38,843 nucleotides of DNA from Planctomycetota bacterium. Lineage in GTDB: Bacteria; Planctomycetota; Phycisphaerae; SM23-33. Made by a program: the position numbers and the translations under genes. Position 1 is the first letter of the stretch. Each line of letters opens with the position of its first letter. The stretch lies in the NCBI GenBank assembly GCA_030635145.1, contig DAOVZK010000015.1, positions 1-38,843 of the forward strand, read 5' to 3'. The notes under the pieces are model-generated. The model searched no databases, was not told the DNA's origin, and saw nothing but the letters and a program-made list of their open reading frames with translations. This document shows, piece by piece, positions 24,478-33,088 of this stretch.

Positions 24478-25242
24478 ATGCGGCATCGAGAAATGGGAAT
24501 CTGTTTGAAGACGGTAGACTACAGCGAAACTTCGCAGGTGGTCTACTTTCTTACGCGCGATGCTGGTGTCGTAAACCTGATGGCAAAGGGCACAAAACGC
24601 CCAAAAAGCAAATCCGGCGGGGCAATCGACCTGCTCGCCGAGGGGCAGGTGGTCTTCTCGCAAAAAAATCCCGAAACCCTGGGGCTGCTCATGGAATTTT
24701 CGGAGACCGTTTCGCGTACCCCCTTACGGCGGGATGCAAGACGGTTAAACGTATCGCTTTACATGATCGAGCTGATCGGCAAAATGCTCCCCGAGGGCGA
24801 CCCGCACCCGTCGGTGTTTGACTTGCTGCACAATGCGTTGGAGCGTTTAGGCCAAAACGACGCCCCGCCGCAAGCGGTGCTGGCGTTTTTTCAGTGGCGA
24901 TTTTTGCGGCACATCGGACTGCTGGGCCAACTCAACACCTGTGCGAGTTGCCAAGCGAATATATGCGAAATTCCCCCAGATGCGGGACTCTATTTTTCGT
25001 CGCAACAGGGCGGAATTCTCTGCCCGCACTGCCACGCCCCCACCAACGAAAAATTCCGCATCACCCCGCCCTGCCTCGCCGGAATCGGTGCACTACTAAC
25101 CGTAACAAAGGGCCAAAAGGCTACCCTCCCCGAAACCCAAGCTGTTGAGGTTAACCGCTTATTGGGATACCATATCACCCATCAGCTCGGTAGGCCGTTG
25201 AAAATGACGAAATATGTGATAAGCACAGGCACTAGGGAATAG
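24478..25242 (+). CDS. recO: DNA repair protein RecO
   Basis: This 254-residue protein works with RecR to load RecA at gaps. It has the N-terminal OB fold (LKTVDYSETSQVVYFLTRDAGVVNLMAKG...KSGGAIDLLAEGQVVF), a helical middle and a zinc finger with CASC and CPHC knuckles. The frame opens at 24388, but ATG 24478 gives MRHREMGICLKT, which fits the family, whereas the extra 30 residues do not. No clear ribosome-binding site is seen. Confidence 0.85.
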   Translation: MRHREMGICLKTVDYSETSQVVYFLTRDAGVVNLMAKGTKRPKSKSGGAIDLLAEGQVVFSQKNPETLGLLMEFSETVSRTPLRRDARRLNVSLYMIELIGKMLPEGDPHPSVFDLLHNALERLGQNDAPPQAVLAFFQWRFLRHIGLLGQLNTCASCQANICEIPPDAGLYFSSQQGGILCPHCHAPTNEKFRITPPCLAGIGALLTVTKGQKATLPETQAVEVNRLLGYHITHQLGRPLKMTKYVISTGTRE

Positions 25243-25292
25243 AGATTAGGCAATAGGAAGAAGTGCCTAGCTCCTAGTGCCTAATCCCTGAT
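25228..25292. repeat. Short AGGCACTAGG / CTAATCCCTG repeat cluster
   Basis: AGGCACTAGGGAATAGAGATTAGGCAATAGG is followed by its approximate reverse complement GTGCCTAGCTCCTAGTGCCTAATCCCT. The same words occur singly at 18783-18811. It spans the recO/permease junction and can fold into a hairpin. Confidence 0.65.
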
Positions 25293-25300
25293 TGATAATT

Positions 25301-26995
25301 ATGAAACTACCAGACGAACAATTTGGATTCAGGCTTTCGAGGAAGCATGTTTTCTACGACGTTTTTGCCGTGGCGATACTGGGGCTGATGACGTTTATGA
25401 TGCTTCGCAGCGCATTGCAGATTGAGTATGAATCGCAGCTGCGGATTCCGAGGATATTGGCTGGGGCGGGCTTACCGGCGGCTGTGGGATTTTTGCTTGC
25501 GCTGCGGTACGGGGTGGTTGATCTTAGCGTTTGGGCAGTAATGGGCCTCGGTGGGCTGGTGGCGGCGGGGTGCATAAACGCCGGGCTGTCACCCTGGATC
25601 GCATTCGTCATCGCCGTGGGAACAGGAGCAACAATCGGTGCGATCAACGCGCTGCTGGTGTCGCGAATTCGCCTGCCGGGAATTATCATCACCGCGGTAG
25701 TCGCCTTGATTTTGCTCGGTGCGATGAACTGGATTTACCCTCAGCGCAGCGTCGCCGTGCCGGAAACAACATTCGATAACTGGGTGTCCAACATCCACGC
25801 TTTTTCCGATGCCGCGAACAATGGGCTGGAGCAAATAACACCTTCGCAGGACGACCAAAAACCAATCACACACCCCGGTGTCATCTCCGGGCCGTTGGTA
25901 TTAATGCGTATGCTGATAGTCATCATCGCGTGGGCAGCGGTTTTGTTCGTGCTTGGAGTCACCGACAATATCGTCCCGAAAAAGTCGCATCCACCCAGCC
26001 CGCGCAAGTTGCGGGCCTTGTGCCTCTGCGTATGCGGCGCGATGGCCGCCCTCAGCGGGGCCTGCTGGTTGATGGAATTGGGCGACACACCCGTTCCGAC
26101 ACGACTGATCGACGAATTCACGATTCCCGCAGCTGTGATTCTTACCGGCACGTTGCTGCTGCAAGGGCGAGGCCGAACAATGCTGGCGGTAATGTTTCTC
26201 CCGGCTGCGATGCTGTGCGCGAGTATCGGGAAACAAACCGTCTACCCCATCACCACGTACGGATATTCGCTACAGCTGCTGGTATTGGGTGCAATCGTGC
26301 TGACTGCCCAGTGGGCATACGTTCGCGGGTGCGACAAATCGTGCAAATACCGCTGGTTCTACCGGGCGGGGTGCGGGTTGGCGGTGGTTGGGCTTGTTGT
26401 TGCAGGGTTCCCCACACAGCTGGGCGTGGGGAACGCAAAAGCAATCTTCCTCAGCGGTGTGGGAATTTCATCTGCGAGCTTGGTACTGATTATCGTCTTG
26501 GGTATCATCTCGCATATAACGCGCAAAGACGACCCGAAGAAAACATCCACCACCATGCACAAAACCTACAAAACAAACTCGCCCGCAGAAACGCACGCCC
26601 TGGCCGCCGAACTGGGCGCAACGCTGACAACCGGAGACTGCATCGCGCTTGTCGGAAATCTCGGAGCCGGTAAAACCGCGTTCGTCCGAGGGCTCGCCGA
26701 CGGGATCGGCTGCGATGTTCAGCTGGTTTCTAGCCCAACCTACGTGCTCGTTCAGGAATATACCTGCCCCAACGACAAGCACATTCCGATATACCATCTC
26801 GATTTGTACCGGCTGGGCAACCCGGTTGAGGAGTTCGACGACCTTGGGGTAGACGAGATGCTGACCAACGGTGCGGTGGTAATAGAGTGGGCCGACCTGG
26901 CCGCCGAGGTTCTCCCCCGCCCCCACACACAAATTGCCATAGACATCGACGGGCCCGACGCTCGCAGCTGGACAATATCACGCATAGACAATTGA
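25301..26995 (+). CDS. Fusion: RbsC-like membrane permease domain + TsaE ATPase
   Basis: This is a single frame of 564 residues. The N-terminal ~410 residues hold about nine or ten hydrophobic helices in the two-half layout of ribose/branched-chain ABC permeases: VVDLSVWAVMGLGGLVAAG, ALLVSRIRLPGIIITAVV, then ELGDTPVPTRLIDEFTIPAAVILTGTLLLQGRGR. No transporter ATPase or binding protein is nearby. From Met at 26555 the last 146 residues are complete TsaE: P-loop GNLGAGKT, SSPTYVLVQEY, YHLDLYRLG and VVIEWAD. TsaE makes tRNA t6A with TsaBCD. The join has no stop; an internal start at 26555, with a weak ribosome-binding site, could also yield free TsaE. Confidence 0.8.
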   Translation: MKLPDEQFGFRLSRKHVFYDVFAVAILGLMTFMMLRSALQIEYESQLRIPRILAGAGLPAAVGFLLALRYGVVDLSVWAVMGLGGLVAAGCINAGLSPWIAFVIAVGTGATIGAINALLVSRIRLPGIIITAVVALILLGAMNWIYPQRSVAVPETTFDNWVSNIHAFSDAANNGLEQITPSQDDQKPITHPGVISGPLVLMRMLIVIIAWAAVLFVLGVTDNIVPKKSHPPSPRKLRALCLCVCGAMAALSGACWLMELGDTPVPTRLIDEFTIPAAVILTGTLLLQGRGRTMLAVMFLPAAMLCASIGKQTVYPITTYGYSLQLLVLGAIVLTAQWAYVRGCDKSCKYRWFYRAGCGLAVVGLVVAGFPTQLGVGNAKAIFLSGVGISSASLVLIIVLGIISHITRKDDPKKTSTTMHKTYKTNSPAETHALAAELGATLTTGDCIALVGNLGAGKTAFVRGLADGIGCDVQLVSSPTYVLVQEYTCPNDKHIPIYHLDLYRLGNPVEEFDDLGVDEMLTNGAVVIEWADLAAEVLPRPHTQIAIDIDGPDARSWTISRIDN

Positions 26996-27020
26996 CTTTT
27001 TCGCGATTTGACGATAAAGT
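26992..27020 (+). promoter_or_regulatory. Sigma-70 promoter for argB-argF
   Basis: TTGACT (26992-26997), 17 bases, TAAAGT (27015-27020). The -35 overlaps the stop codon of the TsaE fusion gene. The predicted start near 27027 leaves a leader of about 20 bases. No ARG-box-like palindrome is obvious. Confidence 0.5.
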
Positions 27021-27047
27021 TTACGATTCTTCAAACGGAATAATACT

Positions 27048-27935
27048 ATGGATAAAGCAATTCAAAAAGCAGCGACGCTGATCGAGGCGTTGACGTATAT
27101 TCAGCGATACAACGGCAAGGTCGTTGTGATCAAATTCGGCGGGTCTGTGATGGATTCTCCGGAGGCGATGCGGAATATTCTCACCGATGTTGTGTTCATG
27201 AACACCGTCGGAATGAAACCGGTGCTGGTACACGGCGGGGGAAAAGCAATTTCCAACGCCATGGACGAGCGGGGCCTGGAGGTTCAGTTCGTTAAAGGGC
27301 GGCGATACACCGACCAGCGAACACTGACCGTCGTTGAGCATGTGCTATGCAACGAAGTTAATACCGGCATCGTCGACACGATTGAATCGCTGGGTTGTCG
27401 GGCGATGGGAATGCATACGCTCAGCAGCTGCGTGCAGTTTGGCGAGAGACTTTACTTAGACGAGGACGGCAAGAAAATCGACCTCGGTTTTGTCGGGCAG
27501 ATCACGCGGGTTAATTCGGAGTTGTTGCACTTGCTGTGCGAGGCGGGAACCATTCCGGTTATCGCTCCGCTGGCGCGCGACAGGGCGGGGCAAAAACTCA
27601 ACTGCAACGCCGACACCGCCGCCGGTGAAATCGCCGCCGCCCTGGGGGCCGAGAAGTTTGTGGTTATATCCGACACGCACGGAATACGCCAAAACGTCGA
27701 CGACCCCGACAGCATGATTCCCTCGATTACCGAGACGGAAATTCGCAAGCTGATCGCAGACGGAACAATCTCCAGCGGGATGCTCCCGAAAGTCGAAGCC
27801 TGCTTGCGGGCACTGGACGCGGGTGTCAAACGGTCGCACATTATCGACGGGCGAACACCGCACTCGCTGCTGCTGGAAATATTCTCGGACAAGGGCATCG
27901 GAACCCTGATCCGCAAAGATGATGACGGAAAGTAA
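27048..27935 (+). CDS. argB: Acetylglutamate kinase
   Basis: This 295-residue enzyme phosphorylates N-acetylglutamate in arginine synthesis. It has the amino-acid-kinase features VVVIKFGGSVMD, PVLVHGGGKAIS, LNCNADTAAGEIAAAL and VVISDTHGI, and ISSGMLPKVEACL near the end, where it binds substrate. It lies 30 bases before argF; argC, argJ and argD are not in the window. Confidence 0.97.
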   Translation: MDKAIQKAATLIEALTYIQRYNGKVVVIKFGGSVMDSPEAMRNILTDVVFMNTVGMKPVLVHGGGKAISNAMDERGLEVQFVKGRRYTDQRTLTVVEHVLCNEVNTGIVDTIESLGCRAMGMHTLSSCVQFGERLYLDEDGKKIDLGFVGQITRVNSELLHLLCEAGTIPVIAPLARDRAGQKLNCNADTAAGEIAAALGAEKFVVISDTHGIRQNVDDPDSMIPSITETEIRKLIADGTISSGMLPKVEACLRALDAGVKRSHIIDGRTPHSLLLEIFSDKGIGTLIRKDDDGK

Positions 27936-27965
27936 ACGTAAACTCAGGAATCCGAAAGCAATACC

Positions 27966-28895
27966 ATGATCAAAGATTTTATCACGCTTGAACAGTTCAA
28001 CACCGGCCAACTCGAAAATCTTATCGAACGCACGATTGCCGACAAGAAGCTGTACCTCGCCGGTAAGGGCTCTGCCCCGCTTACGCGCCAAACACTGGCG
28101 ATGATCTTCGAGAAACCGTCGCTGCGAACACGCGTGAGCTTTGAAGTCGCCATGACCCAACTTGGCGGTGCGGCGACGTATCTCGACCAGACGTCCATCG
28201 GGCTTGGCACGCGAGAATCGGCAAGCGATACCGCCTGCGTATTGGCCAAAATGTGCGACGGAATCATGGCACGCACCTTCAGCCATAAAATGGTGGAAGA
28301 CCTCGCGAAATACTCCGACATACCCGTCGTCAACGGACTGACCGACTATTCGCACCCCTGCCAGGCGATGGCCGACATGGTCACCGTCCACGAACACTTC
28401 GGTAAGCTCAAAGGCAAAACCCTCACGTTTGTCGGTGACGGAAACAACGTCGCACGAAGCCTCGCCACCGCATGTGCCAAACTCGGAATGCGATTTATCC
28501 TGTCGTGCCCACACAATTATGAGCTTGAGGAGAAATTCTTCGAAGACCTGCTCGACAAACACCCCAAGGCCGACAGCCTCGTGCTCCACGAACCAGGCCT
28601 CGCCGTCAAAGAAGCCGACGTCATCTACACCGACACATGGATCTCGATGGGCCAGGAAGAAGAGAAGTCCAAACGGCTGCACATTTTCCGCAACTATCAG
28701 GTAAACGCACAGCTGTTGTCGCTGGCACCGAAACACGCAATCGTCCTGCACTGCCTACCGGCATATCGCGATTACGAAATCACCGACGAAGCCTTCGACG
28801 CCAACGCCACGCATATTTTCAACGAGGCCGAAAACCGACTGCACTTCCAACGCACGCTGTTAAATGTGCTGATGGCAGAAGGCGGAATCGAATAG
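27966..28895 (+). CDS. argF: Ornithine carbamoyltransferase
   Basis: This 309-residue enzyme makes citrulline from ornithine and carbamoyl phosphate. The carbamoyl-phosphate site is EKPSLRTRVSFE; the further landmarks are DYSHPCQAMADMVT, FVGDGNNVARSL, and HCLPAYRDYEI, whose Cys is catalytic. The ending FQRTLLNVLMAEGG is typical. It is in one operon with argB. Confidence 0.97.
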   Translation: MIKDFITLEQFNTGQLENLIERTIADKKLYLAGKGSAPLTRQTLAMIFEKPSLRTRVSFEVAMTQLGGAATYLDQTSIGLGTRESASDTACVLAKMCDGIMARTFSHKMVEDLAKYSDIPVVNGLTDYSHPCQAMADMVTVHEHFGKLKGKTLTFVGDGNNVARSLATACAKLGMRFILSCPHNYELEEKFFEDLLDKHPKADSLVLHEPGLAVKEADVIYTDTWISMGQEEEKSKRLHIFRNYQVNAQLLSLAPKHAIVLHCLPAYRDYEITDEAFDANATHIFNEAENRLHFQRTLLNVLMAEGGIE

Positions 28896-29031
28896 AATTG
28901 TAGATTAAAGATTCCTTATAAGGTTGCAAAATCACTTCAACCAGGATTCCCTACGACTGCCGAAAACCGCTTCCGTAAAATACGCTCGACAGGTTAACCA
29001 CAAAATTCGTGCGCATTTTCGTATTGTAAAA

Positions 29032-29060
29032 TTGGAAAACAAAACCGCACCTGCTACACT
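29032..29060 (+). promoter_or_regulatory. Promoter giving a possibly leaderless rph transcript
   Basis: TTGGAA (29032-29037), a 17-base spacer and TACACT (29055-29060). The expected start, about 7 bases later, falls on the ATG of rph at 29067. No ribosome-binding site is present there, so the mRNA may begin at or almost at its start codon. Confidence 0.5.
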
Positions 29061-29066
29061 ACAGGC

Positions 29067-29795
29067 ATGAGTATCAAATCAAACAAGCGAATGGACGGGC
29101 GACGCACGAATGAGCTTCGGCCTGTGAAAATTACGACCGGTTTTGTTCGAACTGCCGACGGTAGCTGCCTCATCGAGATGGGCGGAACGCGGGTTATCTG
29201 CACCGCCACTGTCGAAAGCGGCGTACCCAAGTGGCGCGAGAATTCCGGGCTGGGATGGGTAACCGCCGAGTACGGAATGCTCCCCGCCTCCACCGGGCAA
29301 CGCAAACGCCGCCCCGGAGTCAAAAACGACGGACGCAGTGTGGAAATCCAAAGACTCATCGGCAGAGTAATGCGCAGCGTTGTGCGTTTCGAGAAACTTG
29401 CCGGTACCACCATATACATAGACTGCGACGTTATCGAGGCAGACGGTGGGACACGGACGGCGTCGATCACCGGTGCTTACGTGGCGCTGGCGTTGGCGAT
29501 AAAGCGAGGCGAGAAGGACGGTCGATTCCCACGCGGGGTTCTCAGCGGATCAATTGCCGCCACCTCCGTCGGAATTGTCGGCGGGGTTGAAATGCTGGAC
29601 CTGTGCTACGTCGAAGACGCCACCGCCGACGTCGACATGAACATCGCCATGACAAACGGCGGTAAATACGTCGAACTGCAAGGTGCCAGCGAAGCTGAAC
29701 CCTTCACCAAAGAACAACTAGAAAAATTGCTATCACTCGCACAACGGGGTATAAAGCAGCTACTCCGGGAACAATCCAAAGCACTCAAAACATAA
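29067..29795 (+). CDS. rph: Ribonuclease PH
   Basis: This 242-residue phosphorolytic exonuclease trims tRNA 3' ends. It shows RMDGRRTNELRPVKI, GTRVICTATVE, the phosphate-binding RSVEIQRLIGRVMRSVV, and DCDVIEADGGTRTASITGAYVAL. Length is normal. The ATG lacks an upstream ribosome-binding site but lies just after a promoter match. The exported chagasin-like gene follows by 12 bases. Confidence 0.96.
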   Translation: MSIKSNKRMDGRRTNELRPVKITTGFVRTADGSCLIEMGGTRVICTATVESGVPKWRENSGLGWVTAEYGMLPASTGQRKRRPGVKNDGRSVEIQRLIGRVMRSVVRFEKLAGTTIYIDCDVIEADGGTRTASITGAYVALALAIKRGEKDGRFPRGVLSGSIAATSVGIVGGVEMLDLCYVEDATADVDMNIAMTNGGKYVELQGASEAEPFTKEQLEKLLSLAQRGIKQLLREQSKALKT

Positions 29796-29807
29796 GGAGA
29801 GCTTGCC

Positions 29808-31622
29808 ATGAAACAAAAACGATTACTGACCCTGTTAATTGCGATTGTTGTGTTAAATGGGTTCTCAACAACCGCTGTTGCCGACAAAGTAATGTTGTCA
29901 AATAAGCATGACAGCAAAACCGTCACCGCTACCGTGGGCGACGAGATTGTCCTTCGGTTAAAGGGAAATCCCACGACCGGTTATCAGTGGATGCTCGATG
30001 ACCTTGCAGGTAAAAGCGCCAAGCCCGATGGGATCATCAAATACGAAGCCATCGACAGTGCCAAGCGTGTGGGGGCAGGCGGGTTTTTCATCGCTCGCTT
30101 CAAGGCGGTTAAGGCTGGTAAGACGACGTTTAAACTCGTTTACGCTCGGCCTTGGGAAAAAGACAAAAAACCCGACGAAGTTTTCCTCGTGACCCTGGAT
30201 GTCAAAAAGGTGAAAAAACGCCCCGTCAAGAAAATCGAGGCGAAGTATCTCACCCACTCTCACGGGAAAATGGAAGGCAAGCGAAGTATTGCCGGTAGCG
30301 GGCACGGGGTGGTTTTTGAAACTCCCAAGGGCAACCAAAAGTTAATCGCCGTCCAGATTTTCGCCGCCCGATACGGCACGCGCAAGGCCCCCAACGAAAG
30401 CTTCTACCTCTACCTCCTCGAAGAAGACGGGGAAACGATTATCAAGAGCTTCAAGTTTCCGTACTCGCTCATCAAACGCGGCAAAATGAAATGGTATCTG
30501 TTGGACATTCCGCCCACCCGTGTGCCGCAAAAAATTTTCGTGGCCCTGTCGTTTAATCCCACACAAACCAAGGGCGTATACCTTGGGTATACTAAAACCG
30601 ACGCGGTGAGTTTTTCCCGAGTCGGCCTACCAGAGAGAGGGTTAAGACCTGTTCGCAAGCCTATTGAATGGATGGTGCGGGCATTCTTTCAGGCACCGAA
30701 AGCAGCGGCGCCAAAACCCAAAAATCCGCAAGTGATTTTCGTCTCCCCAACCCCCATGACCAACAATGTCGATCCAAAAACCAACAAAATCGTCATCAAA
30801 TTCGATCGCCCAATGATGCCCAAAAGCTTTTCGTGGATGGGTGGAGGCGATAGTTTCCCGAAACTGTCTGGTCGCCCGTTTTACGACCAGAAGCTAACCA
30901 CATGTACGTTGCCGGTGAAGCTCGAACCGGGGCATGTCTACTGGGTGGGCGTCAATAGTCCAACCCACAAATACTTTCAGACGAAAGACAAGACCCCCGC
31001 CGACCGCTACGTGATTCTCTTCGCCACGAAAGACAAAAACGACAAGCCCACCGCGATACCGAAGGATCTTGTCGAAAAAGCCAAGCGAATAAACGCAGCC
31101 TCACCTGTCACCGCTATCCAGGCAAACAAGAAACTCTCACGCAAACTCACCGCCAAAGGTTGGAAACTTTGGAAGCAGAAGAAATTCTTAGAGGCCGAGG
31201 AGTTTTTCGCAGAAGCCGTCAAAAAAGATCCTAAAAACGCCGATGCCTGGAACGGGCTGGGGTGGTCAAACCTTAATCAGAACAAGCGGCGTGATGCACG
31301 CTTCGATTTTAAGAAATGCCTCGCCCTTGACCCAAAAAATTCCGCTGCCCTCCACGGGATGGGATGGATATCCAAAGGCCAGGGCAAAACCGACGCCGCC
31401 ATCGCCTTTTGGGAGCGTTCACTCAAGGCTTCGCCAAACGCCACCGGCGCCATGACCGGGCTGGCGTCGACGTATTTTGAGCAAAAGGATTATAAGCAGG
31501 CGGTGCTGTACTACAACATGTGGTTGAAGGTTGAGCCTGAAAATGCCACCGCCAAAGCGGGGCTGAAAAAGGCCCGGGCGGCACGGCGGAAAGCTGAGCA
31601 ACGCAAGGCAAACAATAAGTAG
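29808..31622 (+). CDS. Exported protein: chagasin-like (I42) inhibitor domain, Ig-like domain and TPR repeats
   Basis: This 604-residue protein has a signal peptide (MKQKRLLTLLIAIVVLNGFSTTAVA). Residues about 30-130 carry the chagasin/I42 pattern: GNPTTGYQW, then VGAGGFFIARFKAVKAGKTTFKLVYARPWE. That domain blocks papain-like cysteine proteases. A middle section includes SPTPMTNNVDPKTNKIVIKFDRPM, an Ig-like (Big_5-type) strand pattern. From about residue 440, TPR units read AWNGLGWSNLNQ, ALHGMGWISKGQGKTDAAIAFWERSLKA and AMTGLASTYFEQKDYKQAVLYYN. The protein is probably periplasmic or surface-bound. GGAG precedes the ATG. Confidence 0.82.
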   Translation: MKQKRLLTLLIAIVVLNGFSTTAVADKVMLSNKHDSKTVTATVGDEIVLRLKGNPTTGYQWMLDDLAGKSAKPDGIIKYEAIDSAKRVGAGGFFIARFKAVKAGKTTFKLVYARPWEKDKKPDEVFLVTLDVKKVKKRPVKKIEAKYLTHSHGKMEGKRSIAGSGHGVVFETPKGNQKLIAVQIFAARYGTRKAPNESFYLYLLEEDGETIIKSFKFPYSLIKRGKMKWYLLDIPPTRVPQKIFVALSFNPTQTKGVYLGYTKTDAVSFSRVGLPERGLRPVRKPIEWMVRAFFQAPKAAAPKPKNPQVIFVSPTPMTNNVDPKTNKIVIKFDRPMMPKSFSWMGGGDSFPKLSGRPFYDQKLTTCTLPVKLEPGHVYWVGVNSPTHKYFQTKDKTPADRYVILFATKDKNDKPTAIPKDLVEKAKRINAASPVTAIQANKKLSRKLTAKGWKLWKQKKFLEAEEFFAEAVKKDPKNADAWNGLGWSNLNQNKRRDARFDFKKCLALDPKNSAALHGMGWISKGQGKTDAAIAFWERSLKASPNATGAMTGLASTYFEQKDYKQAVLYYNMWLKVEPENATAKAGLKKARAARRKAEQRKANNK

Positions 31623-31652
31623 CAATGCTGCTTACAGAAAGTGGATTGAACT

Positions 31653-32684
31653 ATGCCAAACAAACGAATTTTTGTGTCGGATATTTCTAACGGGATGACT
31701 GTCGATCAGGTGTTTGTGGTTCGCTCGAAAGAGCTGCGGACGACGAAGGCGGGCGGGCTTTTTATTTCGTTCGAGCTGGGCGACTCCAGCGGGGGCATTC
31801 CCGCAAAGTTGTGGCAGGCGAGCGAGGCGGTTTTTAACGGCATTGAGGCTGAGGGGTTTTTGCAGGTCAAAGGGCGGGTCGAAGATTACCGCGGAACATT
31901 GCAGCTGTCCATTGATTCGTGCCGCCCATACCCCAAAGACAAAGTCAATATGAGCGAATTTCTTCCCGTCTCCCCGTACGACATTGAGGAGATGTGGACA
32001 GAGACGTTGGAGATTTTGCACAAGATCAAAAACAAGCATATCAAGCGGCTGATTAAGAAATTTCTCGAAGACCAAAAACTCGTCGCCGCCATCAAGCGTG
32101 CCCCAGCTGCGATGCAAATGCATCAGAACTATATCGGTGGGTTGCTGGAGCATACGCTTAACGTGATGCGGGGGGCGGATCGTTTGCTGACGATGTATCC
32201 GCTGTTAAACGCCGATCTGGTTCTCGCCAGCGCATTTTTGCACGACCTTGGCAAGGCAGCCGAGCTTACCAGCGGGCTGACGATTCACTATACCGATCGC
32301 GGGGCGCTGGTGGGGCATATTGTAGTCGCGGCGATGTGGGTTCAGCAAAAGGCCGCCGCCGTCAGCGACGAACTCGGCGAACCGTTCCCGCGGCGGATCG
32401 TGGATTTGCTGCAGCATATCATTCTGGCACACCACGGGCAGTACGATTTCGGATCCCCGAAGTTACCCGCCGTCCCCGAGGCGTTTTTCATCCACTATCT
32501 CGACAACCTCGACGCCAAAATGTTCATGACCGCCACCGCCATCGAAAACGACACTAACCACGATTCGCATTTTACCTCGTATATCCGTTCGCTGGAAACA
32601 CGGTTATACAAACACTCCGATAATCTCGACGGAGACGACGAAAGCTCCGGGGCGGATGACGCATCAGGATCGTTGTTCGGATAG
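31653..32684 (+). CDS. OB-fold plus HD-domain 3'-5' exoribonuclease (YhaM-like)
   Basis: This is a 343-residue protein. The N-terminal OB fold (residues 5-95; VRSKELRTTKAGGLFISFELGD and LQVKGRVEDYRGTLQLSID) is followed by an HD domain with GGLLEHTLNVMR, AFLHDLGKAAEL, HIILAHHGQYDFG and HYLDNLDAKM, the metal-binding His/Asp series. This two-domain order is that of Bacillus YhaM, which degrades RNA and single-stranded DNA from the 3' end. A hairpin terminator follows. Confidence 0.88.
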   Translation: MPNKRIFVSDISNGMTVDQVFVVRSKELRTTKAGGLFISFELGDSSGGIPAKLWQASEAVFNGIEAEGFLQVKGRVEDYRGTLQLSIDSCRPYPKDKVNMSEFLPVSPYDIEEMWTETLEILHKIKNKHIKRLIKKFLEDQKLVAAIKRAPAAMQMHQNYIGGLLEHTLNVMRGADRLLTMYPLLNADLVLASAFLHDLGKAAELTSGLTIHYTDRGALVGHIVVAAMWVQQKAAAVSDELGEPFPRRIVDLLQHIILAHHGQYDFGSPKLPAVPEAFFIHYLDNLDAKMFMTATAIENDTNHDSHFTSYIRSLETRLYKHSDNLDGDDESSGADDASGSLFG

Positions 32685-32685
32685 G

Positions 32686-32723
32686 GCTTCGCGGGGGATT
32701 GGGGGCGAAGCTTCGTTTTCGTT
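32686..32723 (+). terminator. Terminator after the YhaM-like gene
   Basis: GCTTCG (32686-32691) pairs with CGAAGC (32706-32711) across a G-rich loop, followed by TTCGTTTTCGTT. The stem starts right after the stop codon. The U-tract is interrupted by C and G. Confidence 0.5.
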
Positions 32724-33053
32724 AAAATCCGAGAGTTTCGGACGAGTTTGGTGCGTGTGGGGCAAACACCCTAATCGGCATAACATGCTTTATGGTGGGC
32801 ATTTACGCCAGCAAGCCCGGCCAAAAAAAGTTAAAAAAACCCAGAAATTCCTTTGCAGCAAGAGCGTGTTTTAGTAACATATTACATTCAATGGCTCTTC
32901 TCCGTTTAATCGCAGAGTGCGGTAGCGGTGGATTGTCGATCTGGAACGGATAGCGAAGTAAAGAAGCTTGAAGAATTGTCGGGTGTGATGTCGATATTAA
33001 GTATATGACTTGGGCCCGGCTTTTTCTGTATGCGGTGTCTGTTCCCGGTTGAT
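32724..33053. other. Gene-free leader region upstream of the first DUF1571 gene
   Basis: No coding sequence is supported. The region holds GTGTGGGGCAAACACCC and a poly-A-interrupted stretch, and ends in the perfect hairpin at 33054-33078. It probably contains the promoter for the DUF1571 gene, but no confident match was found. Confidence 0.4.
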
Positions 33054-33078
33054 TTTACGGGCAGTGCAGGCCCGTAAA
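33054..33078 (+). promoter_or_regulatory. Hairpin overlapping the ribosome-binding site of a DUF1571 gene
   Basis: TTTACGGGC (33054-33062) pairs perfectly with GCCCGTAAA (33070-33078) around AGTGCAG. The AAAGG used as Shine-Dalgarno (33076-33080) overlaps the 3' arm, so folding would hide it. This could regulate translation, for example by temperature or a bound factor. Confidence 0.4.
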
Positions 33079-33088
33079 GGAATGAATG

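Noticed and set aside
27456-28751. 431-residue open frame opposite argB and argF
   Set aside because: It is antisense to two certain genes and crosses their junction; no family features.
32656-32874. 72-residue open frame after the YhaM-like gene
   Set aside because: It overlaps the end of that gene and its terminator, and has no ribosome-binding site or recognisable features.
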